64,000 nucleotides of DNA, taken from contig CAXIWW010000817.1 of assembly GCA_964036315.1 (NCBI GenBank), positions 3,197,501 to 3,261,500 on the forward strand. The letters are read 5' to 3'. Source of the stretch: Acanthosepion esculentum (taxonomy: Eukaryota > Mollusca > Cephalopoda > Sepiida > Sepiidae). The first letter of the stretch is position 1; the number at the start of each line of letters is the position of its first letter. The translations under genes and the position numbers were made by a program. Below are positions 39,801 through 51,700 of the stretch, piece by piece. The notes under the pieces were generated by a model. The model searched no databases, was not told where the DNA came from, and saw nothing but the letters and a program-made list of their open reading frames with translations.

Positions 39801-42800
39801 CCCAGGAGACAGTCCCAGAAAGTCCCACGCAGACGACGCCCCACCCAGGAGAGAGTCCAAAAAAGATCCACGCAGACGACACCGAGTCCTAGAAAGTCCC
39901 ATACAGACGGCCCCCCACCCAGGAGACTGTCCCAGAAAGTAACACGCAGACGACCCCCAGTCCCAGAAAGTCCCACGCAGACGACCACCAGTCCCACAAA
40001 GTCCCACGCAGACGTCCCCCCACCCAGGTGACAGTCCCAGAAAGTCCCACGCAGACGACCCACAGTCCCAGAATGTCGCACGCAGACGCCCCCCACCAAG
40101 GAGACACTCCCAGAAAGTCCCACGCAGACGATCCCCCACCCAGAAGAGAGTCCCTGAAAGTCCCACGCAGACAACCGCCAGTCCCAGAAAGTGCCACGTA
40201 GACGACTCCCCACCGAGGAGACAGTCCCAGAAAGTCCCACGCAGACGAGCCCAGTCCCAGAAAGTCCCACGCAGACTACCCCCCACCCAGGAGACAGTCC
40301 CAGAAAGTCCCACGCAGACGACAACCACTCCCAGAAAGTCCCACGCAGACGAACCCCACCCAGGAGACTGTCCCAGAAACTCCCACGTAGACGACACCCA
40401 GTCCCTGAAAGTCCCAAGCAGACGACCTCCCACGCAGGAGACAGTCCCAGAAAGTCCCACGCAGACGAACCCCCACCCAGGAGACAGTCCCAGAAAGACC
40501 CACGCAGACGACCCCAGTCCCAGAAAGTCCCACGCAGACGACTCCCCACCCAGGAGACAGTCCCAGAAAGTCCCACGCAGACGACCCCCCACCCAGGAGA
40601 GAGTCCAAGAAAAGACCCACGGAGACGACCCCGAGTCCACGAAAGTCCCATACAGACGACCCCCCACCCAGGAGACAGTCCCAGAAAGTAACACGCAGAC
40701 GACCACCAGTCCCAGAATGTCCCACACAAACGACCACCAGTCCCACGATGTCCTACGCAGTCGACCCCCCCACCAAGGAGACAGTCCCAGAAAGTCCCAC
40801 GCAGACGAACCCCCACCCATGAGACAGTCCCAGAAAGTCCCACGGAGAGGACCCACTGTCCCAGAAAGTCCCACGCAGACGCCCCCCCAGTCCCAGAAAA
40901 TCCCACGCCGACGAACCCCACCCAGGAGACTGTCCCAGAAACTCCCACGCAGACGACACCCAGTCCCTGAAAGTCCCAAGCAGAAGACCTCCCACGCAAG
41001 AGACAGTCCCAGAAAGTCCCACGCAGACGAACCCCCACCCAGGAGACAGTCCCAGAAAGACCCACGCAGACGACCCCAGTCCCAGAAAGTCCCACGCAGA
41101 CGACACCCCACCCAGGAGACAGTCCCAGAAAGTAACACGCAGACGACCCCCAGTCCCAGAAAGTCCCACGCACACGACCACCAGTCCCAAAATGTCCTAC
41201 GCAGACGACCCCCCCACCAAGGAGACAGTCCCAGAAAGTCCCACGCAGACGACCCCCCACCCATGAGACAGTCCCAGAAAGTCCCACGGAGACGACCCAC
41301 TGTCCCAGAAATTCCCACGCAGACGCCCCCAACCAAGGAGACATTACCAGAAATTCCCACGCAGACGACACCTAGTCCCAGAAAGTCCCACGCAGAAGAC
41401 ACCCTGTCCCAGAAAGTCCCACGCAGACGACCCCCAGTCCCAGAAAATCCCACGCAGTGGACTCTCCACCCAGGAGACAGTCCCAGAAAGTCCCACGGAG
41501 AGGACCCACCCACCCAGGAGTCAGTACCAGAAAGACCCACGCAGACGAACCCCTGTCTCAGAAAGTCCCACGCAGACGACCCCCACCCAGGAGACAGGCA
41601 CAGAAATTTCCACGCAGACGACCCCCCAGTCAGGAGACAGTCCGAGGAATACCCACGCAGACGACCCCCAGTCCCAGAAAGTCCCACGCAGACGACTCCC
41701 CACCCAGGAGACAGTCCCAGAAAGTCCCACGAAGACGATCCTCACCCAGGAGACAGTCCCAGAAAGACCCACGCAGACGAACCCAGTCCCAGAAAGTCCC
41801 ACGCAGACGACCGCCCACCCAGGAGACAGTCCCAGAAAGTCCCACGCAGACGAACCCCAGTCCCAGAAAGTCCCATGCAGTCGACCCCCACCCAGGAGAC
41901 AGTCCCAGATATCCCACGCAGACGACCCCCACCCAGGAGAGAGTCCCAGAAAGACCTACGCAGAAGAACCCAGTCCCAGAAAGTCCCACGCAGACGACCG
42001 CCCACCAAGGAGACAGTCCCAGAAAGTCCCACGCAGACGAACCCCAGTCCCAGAAAGTCCCATGCAGACGACCCCCACCCAGGAGACAGTCCCAGAAAGA
42101 CCCACGCAGACGAACCCCCACACAGGAGACAGTCCCAGAAAGTCCCATGCAGAAAACGCCCAGTCCCAGAAAGTCCCACGCAGACGACCCCCAACCCAGG
42201 GACAGTACAAGAAAGTCCCACGCAGACGACCACCAGTCCCAGAATGTCCCACGCAGACCAGTCACAGTCCAAGAAATTCCCATGCAGACAGTCCCAGAAA
42301 GACCCAAACTGACGACCCCCCACCCAGGAGACAGTCCCAGAAAGTCATACGCAGACGACCCCCAGTCCCAGAAAGTCCCATGCAGACGACCCCCCACCCA
42401 GGAGACAGTCCCAGAACGTCCCACGCAGAAGACCCCCACCCAGGAGACAGTCCCAGAAAGTCCCACGCAGACGACCCCCAGTCCCACAATGTCTTACGCA
42501 GACGACACCCCCACCCAGGGGACAGTCCCAGAAAGTCCCACGCATACGACCCCCAACCCATGAGACAGTACCAGAAAGTCCCACGGTGACGACTCACAGT
42601 CCAAGAAAGTCCAACGCAGACGACCCCCATCCATGAGACCGTCCCAGAAATTCCCACGCAGACGACCCCTAGTCCCAGAAAGTCCCAGGCAGACGACCCC
42701 CAGACAGGAGACAGTCCCAGAAAGTCCCACGCAGACGACCCCCAGTCCCAGAAAGTCCCACGAAGACGACCCCCCACCCAGGAGACAGACCCAGAAAGTC

Positions 42801-43195
42801 CCACGCAGACGACACCCCACCCAGGAGACAATCCCAGAAAAACCCACCAGACGGACCCCTGTCTCAGAAAGTCCCACGCAGACGACTCCCCTCCCAGGAT
42901 ACAGTCCCAGAAAGACCCACGCAGACAACCCCCCCACCCAGGAGACAGTCCCAGAAAGTCCCACGCAGACGAGTCACAGTCCCATAAAGTCCCACGTAGA
43001 CGACCCCCCACCCAGGAGACAGTCCCAGAAAGTTCCACGGAGACGACTCCCAGTCCCACAAAGTCCCACGCAGACGATCCCCAGTCCAAGAAAGTCCCAC
43101 GCAGAAGACCCCCCACGCAGTAGACAGTCCCAGAAAGTCCAACGCAGACGACCCCCAGTCCCAGAAAGTCCCACGCAGACGAACCCCCACCCCAT
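24826..43195 (+). repeat. Satellite A array, second block (18.4 kb)
   Basis: Same family and same orientation as 1-4739, uninterrupted for 18.4 kb. Unit length again alternates between about 31 bp (for example 29168-29198) and 42-43 bp. The array is divided into local variant domains. GTCCTAGATATCCCACGC is frequent between about 28.6 and 36.6 kb. GAGTCCAAAAAAGATCCACG appears at 37440, 38187 and 39853. An approximately 1-kb higher-order repeat is clear at 33.2-35.4 kb. The consensus has no stop codon in six frames, which yields open frames of up to 1082 codons (38439-41687, minus) and 618 codons (28071-29927, plus), overlapping on both strands. I regard these as by-products of composition. No other sequence interrupts the array. 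Confidence 0.97.
33241..35380 (+). repeat. 1.03-kb higher-order tandem repeat within satellite A
   Basis: Two complete copies (about 33241-34272 and 34273-35306) and the start of a third (35307 to about 35380). Shared private variants fix the register: GTCCTAGATATCCCACGCAG at 33299 and 34332; CTGTCAAAGTAAGTCCC at about 33370 and 34403; AGTACCAGAAAGTCCCGCGC at 34141 and 35173; GAGCCAGATAGGAGAGTGTC in both copies. The offset stays at 1032-1034 bp. Each copy holds roughly 27 basic units, so this is a recent amplification of a long segment. Confidence 0.88.
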
Positions 43196-46100
43196 CAGCA
43201 ATCTCAGGCTGCTGCAAGCCGAATTCTCCTGACTCTTTTGTGCAAATTGCCTTACAAGCAATCCCAGGCGTCTACGAGCCGACTTCTCTTGTCTCTTTTG
43301 TGAAAATTGCCTTAAAAGCAATCTCAGGCTGCTACAAAACGACATCTTTTGTCTCTTTTTTAAAAACTGCCTTACAATCAATATCAGCCAGCTACAAGCC
43401 GAATACGCCTGGCTATTTTGTGAAACTGCCTTTGAAGCAATCTCAGGCCTCTACAAATCGACATATGCTGGCTCTTTTGTTACAACTGCCTTACAAGCAA
43501 TCTCAGGCTTCAGTAATATGAATTATCCTGGCTTTGGTGCGAATTGCCTTACAAGCAATCCCAGGCGGCTACGAGCCGATTTCTCGTGGCGCTTTTATGG
43601 CAACTGCCTTACATGAAATCTCAGGCTGACACAAGCCGAATTCTCATTGCGCTTTTGTGACAACTGCCTTACAAGAAATGTCAGGTTGCTACCAGCCGAC
43701 TTCTCTTGGCTCTTTTGTGAAAGCTGCCTTACAAGTAATATCAGGCCGCTACAAATCGACATCTCCTGTCTCTTTTGTGAAAACTGCCTTACAAGCAATC
43801 TCACGCTGCTACAAGCCGAATTGTCCTGGTTCTATTGTGACGACTGCCTAACAAGCAATCTCAGGCTGCAGCAATCCCAAGTCTCCTGGCTTTTTGTGCC
43901 AATTGCCTTACAACCAATCCCAGGCAGCTACGAGCCGATTTCTCCTGGCTCATTTGTGGCAACTGCCTTACAAGCAATCTCATGCTCCAGCAAGCCGAAT
44001 TCTCCTGGCTCTTTTGTGCAAATTGCCTTACAAGCAATCCCAGGCGTCTACGAGGCAACTTCTCATGTCCGTTTTTTAAAAACTGCCTTAAAAGCAATCT
44101 TTGATTGCTACAAAACGACATCTTTTGTCTCTTTTTTAAAAACTGCCTTACAATCAATCTCAGCCTGCTACAAGCCGAATACGCCTGGCTCTTTTGTGAA
44201 ACTGCCTTACAAGCAATCTCAGGCTGCCGCTAGTCCAATTTTCCTGACTTTTTGTGCCAATTGAATTACAAGCAATCCCAGTCTGCTAGGAGCCGATTTA
44301 TCCTGGCTCTTTTGTGGCAACTGCCTTTCAAGAAATCTCAGGCTGCTACAAGCCGAATTCTCCTGGCGCTTTTGTGACAACTGCCTTACAAGCAATGTCA
44401 GGCTGCTACGAGCCGTCTTCTCTTGGCTCTTTTGTGAAAACTGCCTTAAAAGCAATGTCAGGCTGCTACGAGCCGACTTCTCCTGGGTATTTTGTGGCAA
44501 CTGCCTTACAAGAAATCTCAGGCTGCTAGAAGCCGAATTCTCATGGCGCTTTTGTGACAACTGCCTTAAAAGCAATGTCAGGCTGCTACGAGCCGACTTC
44601 TCATGGCTCTTTTGTGAAAACTGCCTTACAAGCAATGTCAGGCTGCTACGAGCCGACTTCCCTTGCTCTTTTGTGAAAACTGCCTTACAATTAATATCAG
44701 GCCGCTACAAATCGACATCTCCTGTCTCATTTGTGACAACTGCCTTACAAGTAATATCAAGCTGCTACAAAACGATATCTCCTGTCTCTTTTGTTAAACT
44801 GCCGTACAAGCAATCTCAGGCTGATACAAGCCGAATACGCCTGGCTCTTTTGTGAAACTGCCTTGCAATCAATCTCAGGCCGCTACAAATCGACATCTCC
44901 TGTCTCTTTTGTGAAAACTGCCTTACAAGCAATCTCAGGCTTCAGCCAGGACAGTTCTCCTGACGTTTTGTGCCAATTGCCTTAAAAGCAATCCCAGGCG
45001 GCTACATGCCGATTTCTCCTGGCTCTTTTGTGGTAACTGCCTTACAGGCAATCTCAGGCTGCTACAAGCCGAATTCTCCTGGTTCTATTGTGACAACTGC
45101 CTTAAAAACAATCTCAGGCTGCAGCAATCCCAATTCTCCAAGATTTTATTGCCAATTTCCTTACAAGAAATCCCAGGCGGCTACGAGCCGATTTCTCCTG
45201 ACTCATTTGTGGCAACTACCTTACAAGCAAACAGAGGCTGCTACGAGCCGATTTCTCCTGGCCATTTTGTGGCAACTGCCTTACAATAAATCTCATGCTG
45301 CTACAAGCCGAATTCTCCTGGCACTTTTGTGACACCTGCCTTACAAGCAATGTCAGGCTGCTACAAATCGACATATCCTGGCTCATTTGTGACAACTGCA
45401 AAACAAGCAATCTCAGGCTGCTGCAAGCCGAATTCTCCTGGCTCTTTTGTGCAATTTGCCTTACAAGCAATCCCAGGCGTCTACGAACCGACTTCTCTTG
45501 TCTCTTTTGTGAAATCTGCCTTAAAAGCAATCTCAGGCTACTACAAACGACATCTCCTGTTTCTTTTTTTTAAACTGCCTTACAAGCAATCTCAGCCTGC
45601 TACAAATCGCATGGCTCTTTTGTGAAACTGCCTTACAAGAATCTAAGGCCGCTACAAATCGACATATGCTGGCTCTTTTGTTACAACTACCTTACAAGCA
45701 TTCTCAGGCTGCAGCAATATGAATTCCTTTGGCTTTTTGTGCGAATTGTCTTACAAGCAATCCCAGGCGACTACGAGCCGTTTTCTCCTGGCCCTTTTGT
45801 GGCAACTGCCTTACAAGAAATGTCAGGCTGCTATGAGACGACTTCTCTTGGCTCTTTTGTGAAAACTGCCTTACAAGTAATATCAGGGTGCTACAAGACG
45901 ACATCTCCTCTCTCTTTTGTGAAACTGCCTTACAAGCAATCTCAGGCCGCTACAAGCCGAATACGGCTGGCTCATTTGTGAAATTGCATTGCAAGAAATA
46001 TCAGGCTGCTACAAATCGTCATCTCCTTCTCTTTTGTGACAACTGCCTTACAAGCAATCTCAGTCTGCCGCCAGCACAGTTCTCCTGACTTTTGTGCCAA

Positions 46101-46587
46101 TTGCCTTAAAAGAAATCCCAGGCGGCTAAGTGCCGATTTCTCCTGGCTCTTTTGGGGTAACTGCCTTACAAGCAACCTCAGGCCGCTACAAATCGACATA
46201 TCCTGGCTCTTTTGTCACAACTGCTTTACAAGCAATCTCAGGCTGCCGTTAGTCCAATTCTCCTGATTTTTTGTGCTAATTGCCTTACAAGCAATCCCCG
46301 GCTGCTACGAACTGATTTCTCCTGGCTCATTTGTGGTATCTACCTTACAAGCATTCTCAGGCTGCAGCAATATGAATTCTCCTGGCTTTTTGTGCGTATT
46401 GACTTACAAGCAAGCCCAGTCGTCTATGAACCGACTTCTCTTGTCTCTTTTGTGAAAACTGCCTTAAAAGCAATCTCAGACTCCTACAAAAAGACATCTC
46501 CTGTCTCTTTTTTTAAAACTGCCTTACAATCAATCTCAGCCTGCTACAAGCCGAATACGTCGGGCTTTTTTGTGACAACAGCCTTAC
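43196..46587 (+). repeat. Satellite B array, forward arm, second block
   Basis: About 56 units of 59-60 bp. Units at 44281-44700 are exactly 60 bp each and in perfect register. The array follows satellite A at CACCCC/ATCAGCAATCTCAGG. Its right portion (45590-46587) is a close copy of the first-block forward B arm. The left 2.4 kb has no counterpart in the first block. Variant units recur in blocks: the series with GATTTCTCC, GAATTCTCC, GACTTCTCTT and GACATCTCC cores is repeated several times, indicating a higher-order repeat of roughly 7-10 units. Open frames of up to 205 codons (43647-44264) follow from the 60-bp period. Confidence 0.96.
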
Positions 46588-47301
46588 TGAGATTACTTTT
46601 AGGCAGTTTTCACAAAAGAGAAGGAGATGACGATTTGTAGCAGCCTGATATTGCTTGCAAGGCAATTTCACAAAAGAGTCAGGCGTATTCGGCTTGTAGC
46701 GGCCTGAGATTGCTTGTAAGGCAGTTTCACAAAAGAGACAGTAGATGTCGTTTTGTAGCAGCCTGATATTACTTGTGAGGCAGTTTTCACAAAAGAGTCA
46801 GGAGAAGTCGGCTCGTAGCACCCTGACATTGTTTGTAAGGCAGTTGTCACAAAAGCTCCAGGAGAATTCGGCTTGTAGCAGCTTCATATTACTTGTCAGG
46901 CAGTTTTCACAAAAGAGCCAAAAGAAGTCGGCTCGTAGCAGCCTGACATTGCTTGTAAGGCAGTTGTCACAAAAGCCCCAGGAGACTTCGGCTTGTAGCA
47001 GCCTGAGATTTCTTGTAAGGCAGTTGCCACAAAAGAGCATGGAGAAATCGGCTCGTACGCGCCTGGGATTGCTTGTAAGGCAATTCGCACAAAAAGCCAG
47101 GAGAATTCATATTGCTGCAGCCTGAGAACGCTTGTAAGGCAGATGCCACAAATGAGCCAGGAGAAATCGGTTCATAGCAGCCTGGGATTGCTTGTAAGGC
47201 AATTGGCACAAAAAGTCAGGAGAAGTGGACTAGCGGCAGCCTGAGACTGCTTGCAAGGCAGCTGTCACAAAAGAGCCAGGATATGTCGATTTGTAGCGGC
47301 C
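46588..47301 (-). repeat. Satellite B array, inverted arm, second block
   Basis: About 12 inverted 60-bp units, nearly identical to 5681-6333 in order and sequence, with one extra stretch of about 60 bp (near 46960-47030) carrying a GACTTCGG variant. The switch point has the same degenerate sequence as in the first block (GCCTTAC then TGAGATTACTTTTAGGCAG). The arm ends at the same C junction, GCGGCC/GACAAATC. Confidence 0.95.
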
Positions 47302-47385
47302 GACAAATCAAATAATTGCACACAATTTGATACCCATTTGAAAATATTTCTTTTACTGGAAAAATTTATAAACAAGTGAAATATG
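47302..47385 (+). repeat. Satellite C remnant (84 bp) with deletion junction to D
   Basis: Only the first 84 bp of the satellite C array survive here, corresponding to 6334-6419. The sequence then continues as satellite D exactly as from 7584 in the first block (GACCAGAAACCAACTTATC). The 7-mer AAATATG is present at both parental break sites (6413-6419 and 7577-7583) and once here (47379-47385). This is the structure expected of a 1164-bp deletion at a microhomology. Confidence 0.93.
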
Positions 47386-48270
47386 GACCAGAAACCAACT
47401 TATCAGAGGCCATGCTGCTGGACGTAGTTTATCTTTTAACATTAGACGCTCAAATATGCAACAGAAACCAAGAGATCAAAATCATGGCTGCTGGACGTTG
47501 TCTATCATCTTACATAAGACGCTAAAATATGGACCGGAAACCAACAGATCAGAGGCCATGCTGCTGGACGTAATTTATCTTTTTACATTAGACGCTCAAA
47601 TATGGGCCGGAAGCCAACAGGTCAGAGGCCATGTGGCTTGACGTAGTTTATCTTTTTACATTAGACGCTCAAATATGCACCAGAAACCAACAGATCAGAA
47701 TCATGGCTGCTGGACGTAGTGTATCATCTTACACAAGACGCTCAAATATGGACCGGAAGCCAACAGGTCAGAAGCCATGCTGTTGGACGTAGTCTAAAAT
47801 CTTACATGACACGCTCAAATATGGCCCGGAAACCAACAGATCAGAGGCCATGCTGCTGGACGTAGTTTATCTTTTCACATTAGACGCTCAAATATGCAAC
47901 AGAAACCAAGAGATCAAAATCATGGCTGCTGGACGTTGTCTATCATCTTACATTAGACGCTCAAATATGGACCGGAAACCAACAGATCAGAGGCCATGCT
48001 GCTGGACGTAATTTATCTTTTTACATTAGACGCTCAAATATGGGCCGGAAGCCAACAGGTCAGAGGCCATGTGGCTTGACGTAGTTTATCTTTTTACATT
48101 AGACGCTCAAATATGCACCAGCAACCAACAGATCAGAATCATGGCTGCTGGACGTAGTGTATCATCTTACACAAGACGCTCAAATATGGACCGGAAGCCA
48201 ACAGGTCAGAAGCCATGCTGCTGGACGTAGTCTAAAATCTTACATGACACGCTCAAATATGGCCCGGAAA
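47386..48270 (+). repeat. 438-bp (six-monomer) tandem duplication in D
   Basis: The segment with ATGCAACAGAAACCAAGAG and ACGTTGTCTATCATC at 47456 is repeated at 47894, an offset of exactly 438 bp (6 x 73). The copies share the rare spellings GATCAAAATCATGG and GCCATGTGGCTTGACG. This shows that the hexamer is used as a unit of amplification. Confidence 0.88.
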
Positions 48271-48759
48271 CCAACAGATCAGAGGCCATGCTGCTGGACG
48301 TAGTTTATCTTTTTACATTAGACGCTAAAATATGCACCAGAAACCAACAGATCAGAATCATGGCTGCTGGACGTAGTGTAATATCTTACACAAGACGCTC
48401 AAATATTGACCGGAAGCATACAGGTCAGAAGCCATGCTGCTGGGCGTAGTCTAAAATCTTACATTAGACGATCAAATATGGACCGGAAACTAACAGATCT
48501 GAGGCCATGCTGCTGGACGTAGTTTATCTTTTTACATTAGACGCTCAAATATGCACCAGAAACAAAGAGATCCGAAACAGGGCTGCTGGACGTAGTGTAT
48601 CACCTTACACAAGAAGGCTCAAATATGGACCGGAAGCCAACAGGTCAGAGGGCATGCTGCTGGACGTAGTCTAAAACCTTACATTAGACGCTAAAATATG
48701 GTCGGGAAACCAACAGGTCAGAGGCCATGCTGCTGGTCGTAGTTTATCTTTTTACATTA

Positions 48760-51700
48760 GAAGCTCAAATATGTACCAGAAACCAACAGATCAGAATCAT
48801 GGCTGCTGGACGTAGTGTATCACCTTACACAAGACGCTCAAATATGGACAGGAAGCCAACAGGTCAGAGACTAGGCTGCTGGACGGAGTCTAAAATCTTA
48901 CATTAGACGCTCAAATATGGACCGGAAACCAACAGATCAGAGGCTGTGCTGCTGGTCGTAGTTTACCTTTTTACATTAGTCACTCAAAATATGGACCGGA
49001 AACCAACAGATGAGAGGCCATGCTGCTTGTCGTAGTTTATCTTTTTACATTAGACGCTCAAATATGCACCAGAAACCAAGAGATCAGAATCATGGCTGCT
49101 GGCTGTAGTGTATCATATTACACATGACGCAGAAATATGGACCGGAAGGCAACAGGTCAGAGGCAATGCTGCTTGACGTAGTCTAAAATCTCACATTAGA
49201 CGATCAAATATGGACCGGAAACCTAAAGATCAGAGGCCCTGCTGCTGGTCGTAGTTTATCTTTTTACATTAGACGCTCAAAATATGCACCAGAAACCAAC
49301 AGATCAGAATCATTGCTGCTGGACGTAGTGTATCATCTTACACAAGACGCTCAAATATGGACCGGAAGCCAACAGGTCAGAGGCCATGCTGTTGGACGTA
49401 GTCTAAAATCTTACATTAGACGCGCATATAAGGACCGGAAACCAACAGATCATAGGTCATATTGCTGGACGTAGTTTATCTTTTTACATTAGACTCTCAA
49501 ATATGCACGAGAAACCAACATATCAGAAACATGGCTGCTGGACGTAGTGTATAATCTTACACAAGACGCTCAAATATGGACCGGAAGCTAACAGGTCAGA
49601 GGCCATGCTGCTGGACGTAGTCTAAAATCGTACATTAGACGCTCAAATATGGACCGGAAACGAACAGATCAGAGGCAATGCTGCTGGTCGTAGTTTATCT
49701 TTTTACATTAGAAGCACAAATATGTACCAGAAACCAAGAAATCAGAATCATGGCTGCTGTACGTAGTGTATCACCTTACACAAGACGCTCAAATATTAAC
49801 CGGAAACCAACAGGTCAGAGGCCATGCTGCTGGACGTAGTCTAAAATCGTACATTAGATGCTCAAATATGGACCGGAAACGAACAGATCATAGGCAATGC
49901 TGCTGGTCGTAGTTTATCTTTTTACATTAGACGCTCAAATATGCACCAGAAACCAACAGATCAGAATCATGCCTGCTGGACGTAGTGTATCATCTCACAC
50001 AAGACGCTCAAATATGGACCGGAAGCCTACAGGTCAGAGGGCATGCTGCTGGATATAGTCTAAAATCTTACATTAGACGCTCAAATATGGAACGGAAACC
50101 AACAGTTCTGAGGCCATGCTGCTAGACGTAGTTTATCTTTTTACATTAGACGCTCAAATATGCACCAGAAACCAAGAGATCAGAAACAGGGCTGCTGGAC
50201 ATAGTGTATCATCTTTCACAAGACGCTCAAATATGGACCGGAAGCCAACAGGGCAGAGGCTATGCTGCTGGACGTTGTTTATCTTTTTATATTAGAAGCT
50301 CAAATATGTACCAGAAACCAACAGATCAGAACCATGACTGCTGGACGTAGTGTATCATCTTACACAAGACGCTCAAATATGGACAGGAAGCCAACAGGTC
50401 AGAGGCAATGCTGCTGGACGTCGTCTAAAATCTTACATTAGACGCTCAAATATGGACGGGAAACCAACAGATCAGAGGCCATGCTGCTGGTCGTAGTTTA
50501 TCTATTTACATTAGAAGCACAAATATGTACCAGAAACCAACAGATCAGAAACAGGGCTGCTGGACGTAGTGTATCATCTTACACAAGACGCTCAAATATG
50601 GACCGTAAACCAACAGATCAGAGTCTATGCTGCTGGTCGTAGTTTATATTTCTACGTTAGACCGTCAAATATGCACCAGAAAGCAAGAGATCAGAAACAG
50701 GGCTGCTGGACGTAGTGTATCATCTTACACAAGACGCTCAAATATGGACCGGAAGTAAACAGATCAGAGGCCATGCTGCTGGACGTAGTCTAAAATCTTA
50801 CATTAGACGCTCAAATATGGACAGGAAACCAACAGATCAGAGGCCATGCTGCTGGACGTAGTTTATATTTTAATATTAGAAGCTCAAATATGCTGCAGAA
50901 ACCAACATATCAGAATCATGGCTGCTGGTCGTAGTTTATCATCTTACACAAGACGCTCAAATATGGACCGGAAGCCAACAGATCAGAGGCAATGCTGCTG
51001 CATGTAGTCTAAAATCTTACATTAGACGCTCAAATATGGACCGGAAACCAACAGATCAGAGGCCATGCTGCTGGACGTAGTTTATCTTTTTACATTAGAC
51101 GCTCAAATATGCACCAGACACCAACAGATCAGAAATAGGGCTGCTGGACGTAGTGTATCATCTTACACAAGACGCTCAAATACGGACCGGAAATCAACAG
51201 GTCAGAAGCCATGCTGCTGGACGTAATCTAAAATCTTACATTAGACGCTAAATATGGACCGTAAACCAACAGATCAGAGTCCATACTGCTGGACGTAGTT
51301 TATACTTCTACATTAGACGCTCAAATATGCACCAGAATACAAGAGATCAGAAACAGGCCTGCTGGACGTAGTGTATCATCTTACACAAGTCGCTCAAATA
51401 TGGACAGGAAACCAACAGATCAAAGGCCATGCTGCTGGTCGTAGTTTATCTTTTTACATTAGACGCTCAAATATGCACCAGAAACCAACAGATCAGAATC
51501 ATGGCTACACGGCGTAGTGTATCATCTTACACAAGTAAGGACTGGAAATATGGACTGGAAGCTAAGAGGTCAGAAGCCATGCTGCTGGACGTAGTCTAAA
51601 ATTTTACATTAGCCGCTCAAATATGGACCGGAAACCAACAGATCAGACGCCATGCTTCTGGATGTAGTTTATCTTTTTACATTAGAGGCTCAAAAATTCA

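Noticed and set aside
38439..41687. Minus-strand open frame of 1082 codons, and overlapping frames such as 39140-41371 (minus) and 40717-42312 (plus)
   Set aside because: It lies wholly in satellite A, whose unit has no stops in six frames. Other long frames overlap it on both strands, and the translated repeat changes frame at every unit, so there is no sign of selection for one frame. A cell-surface or proline-rich repeat protein was considered and dropped for these reasons.
43647..44264. Open frame of 205 codons with a 20-residue repeat in satellite B
   Set aside because: The 60-bp unit is a multiple of three, so a stop-free frame persists automatically. Comparable frames exist on the opposite strand, and 59-bp units break the frame elsewhere.
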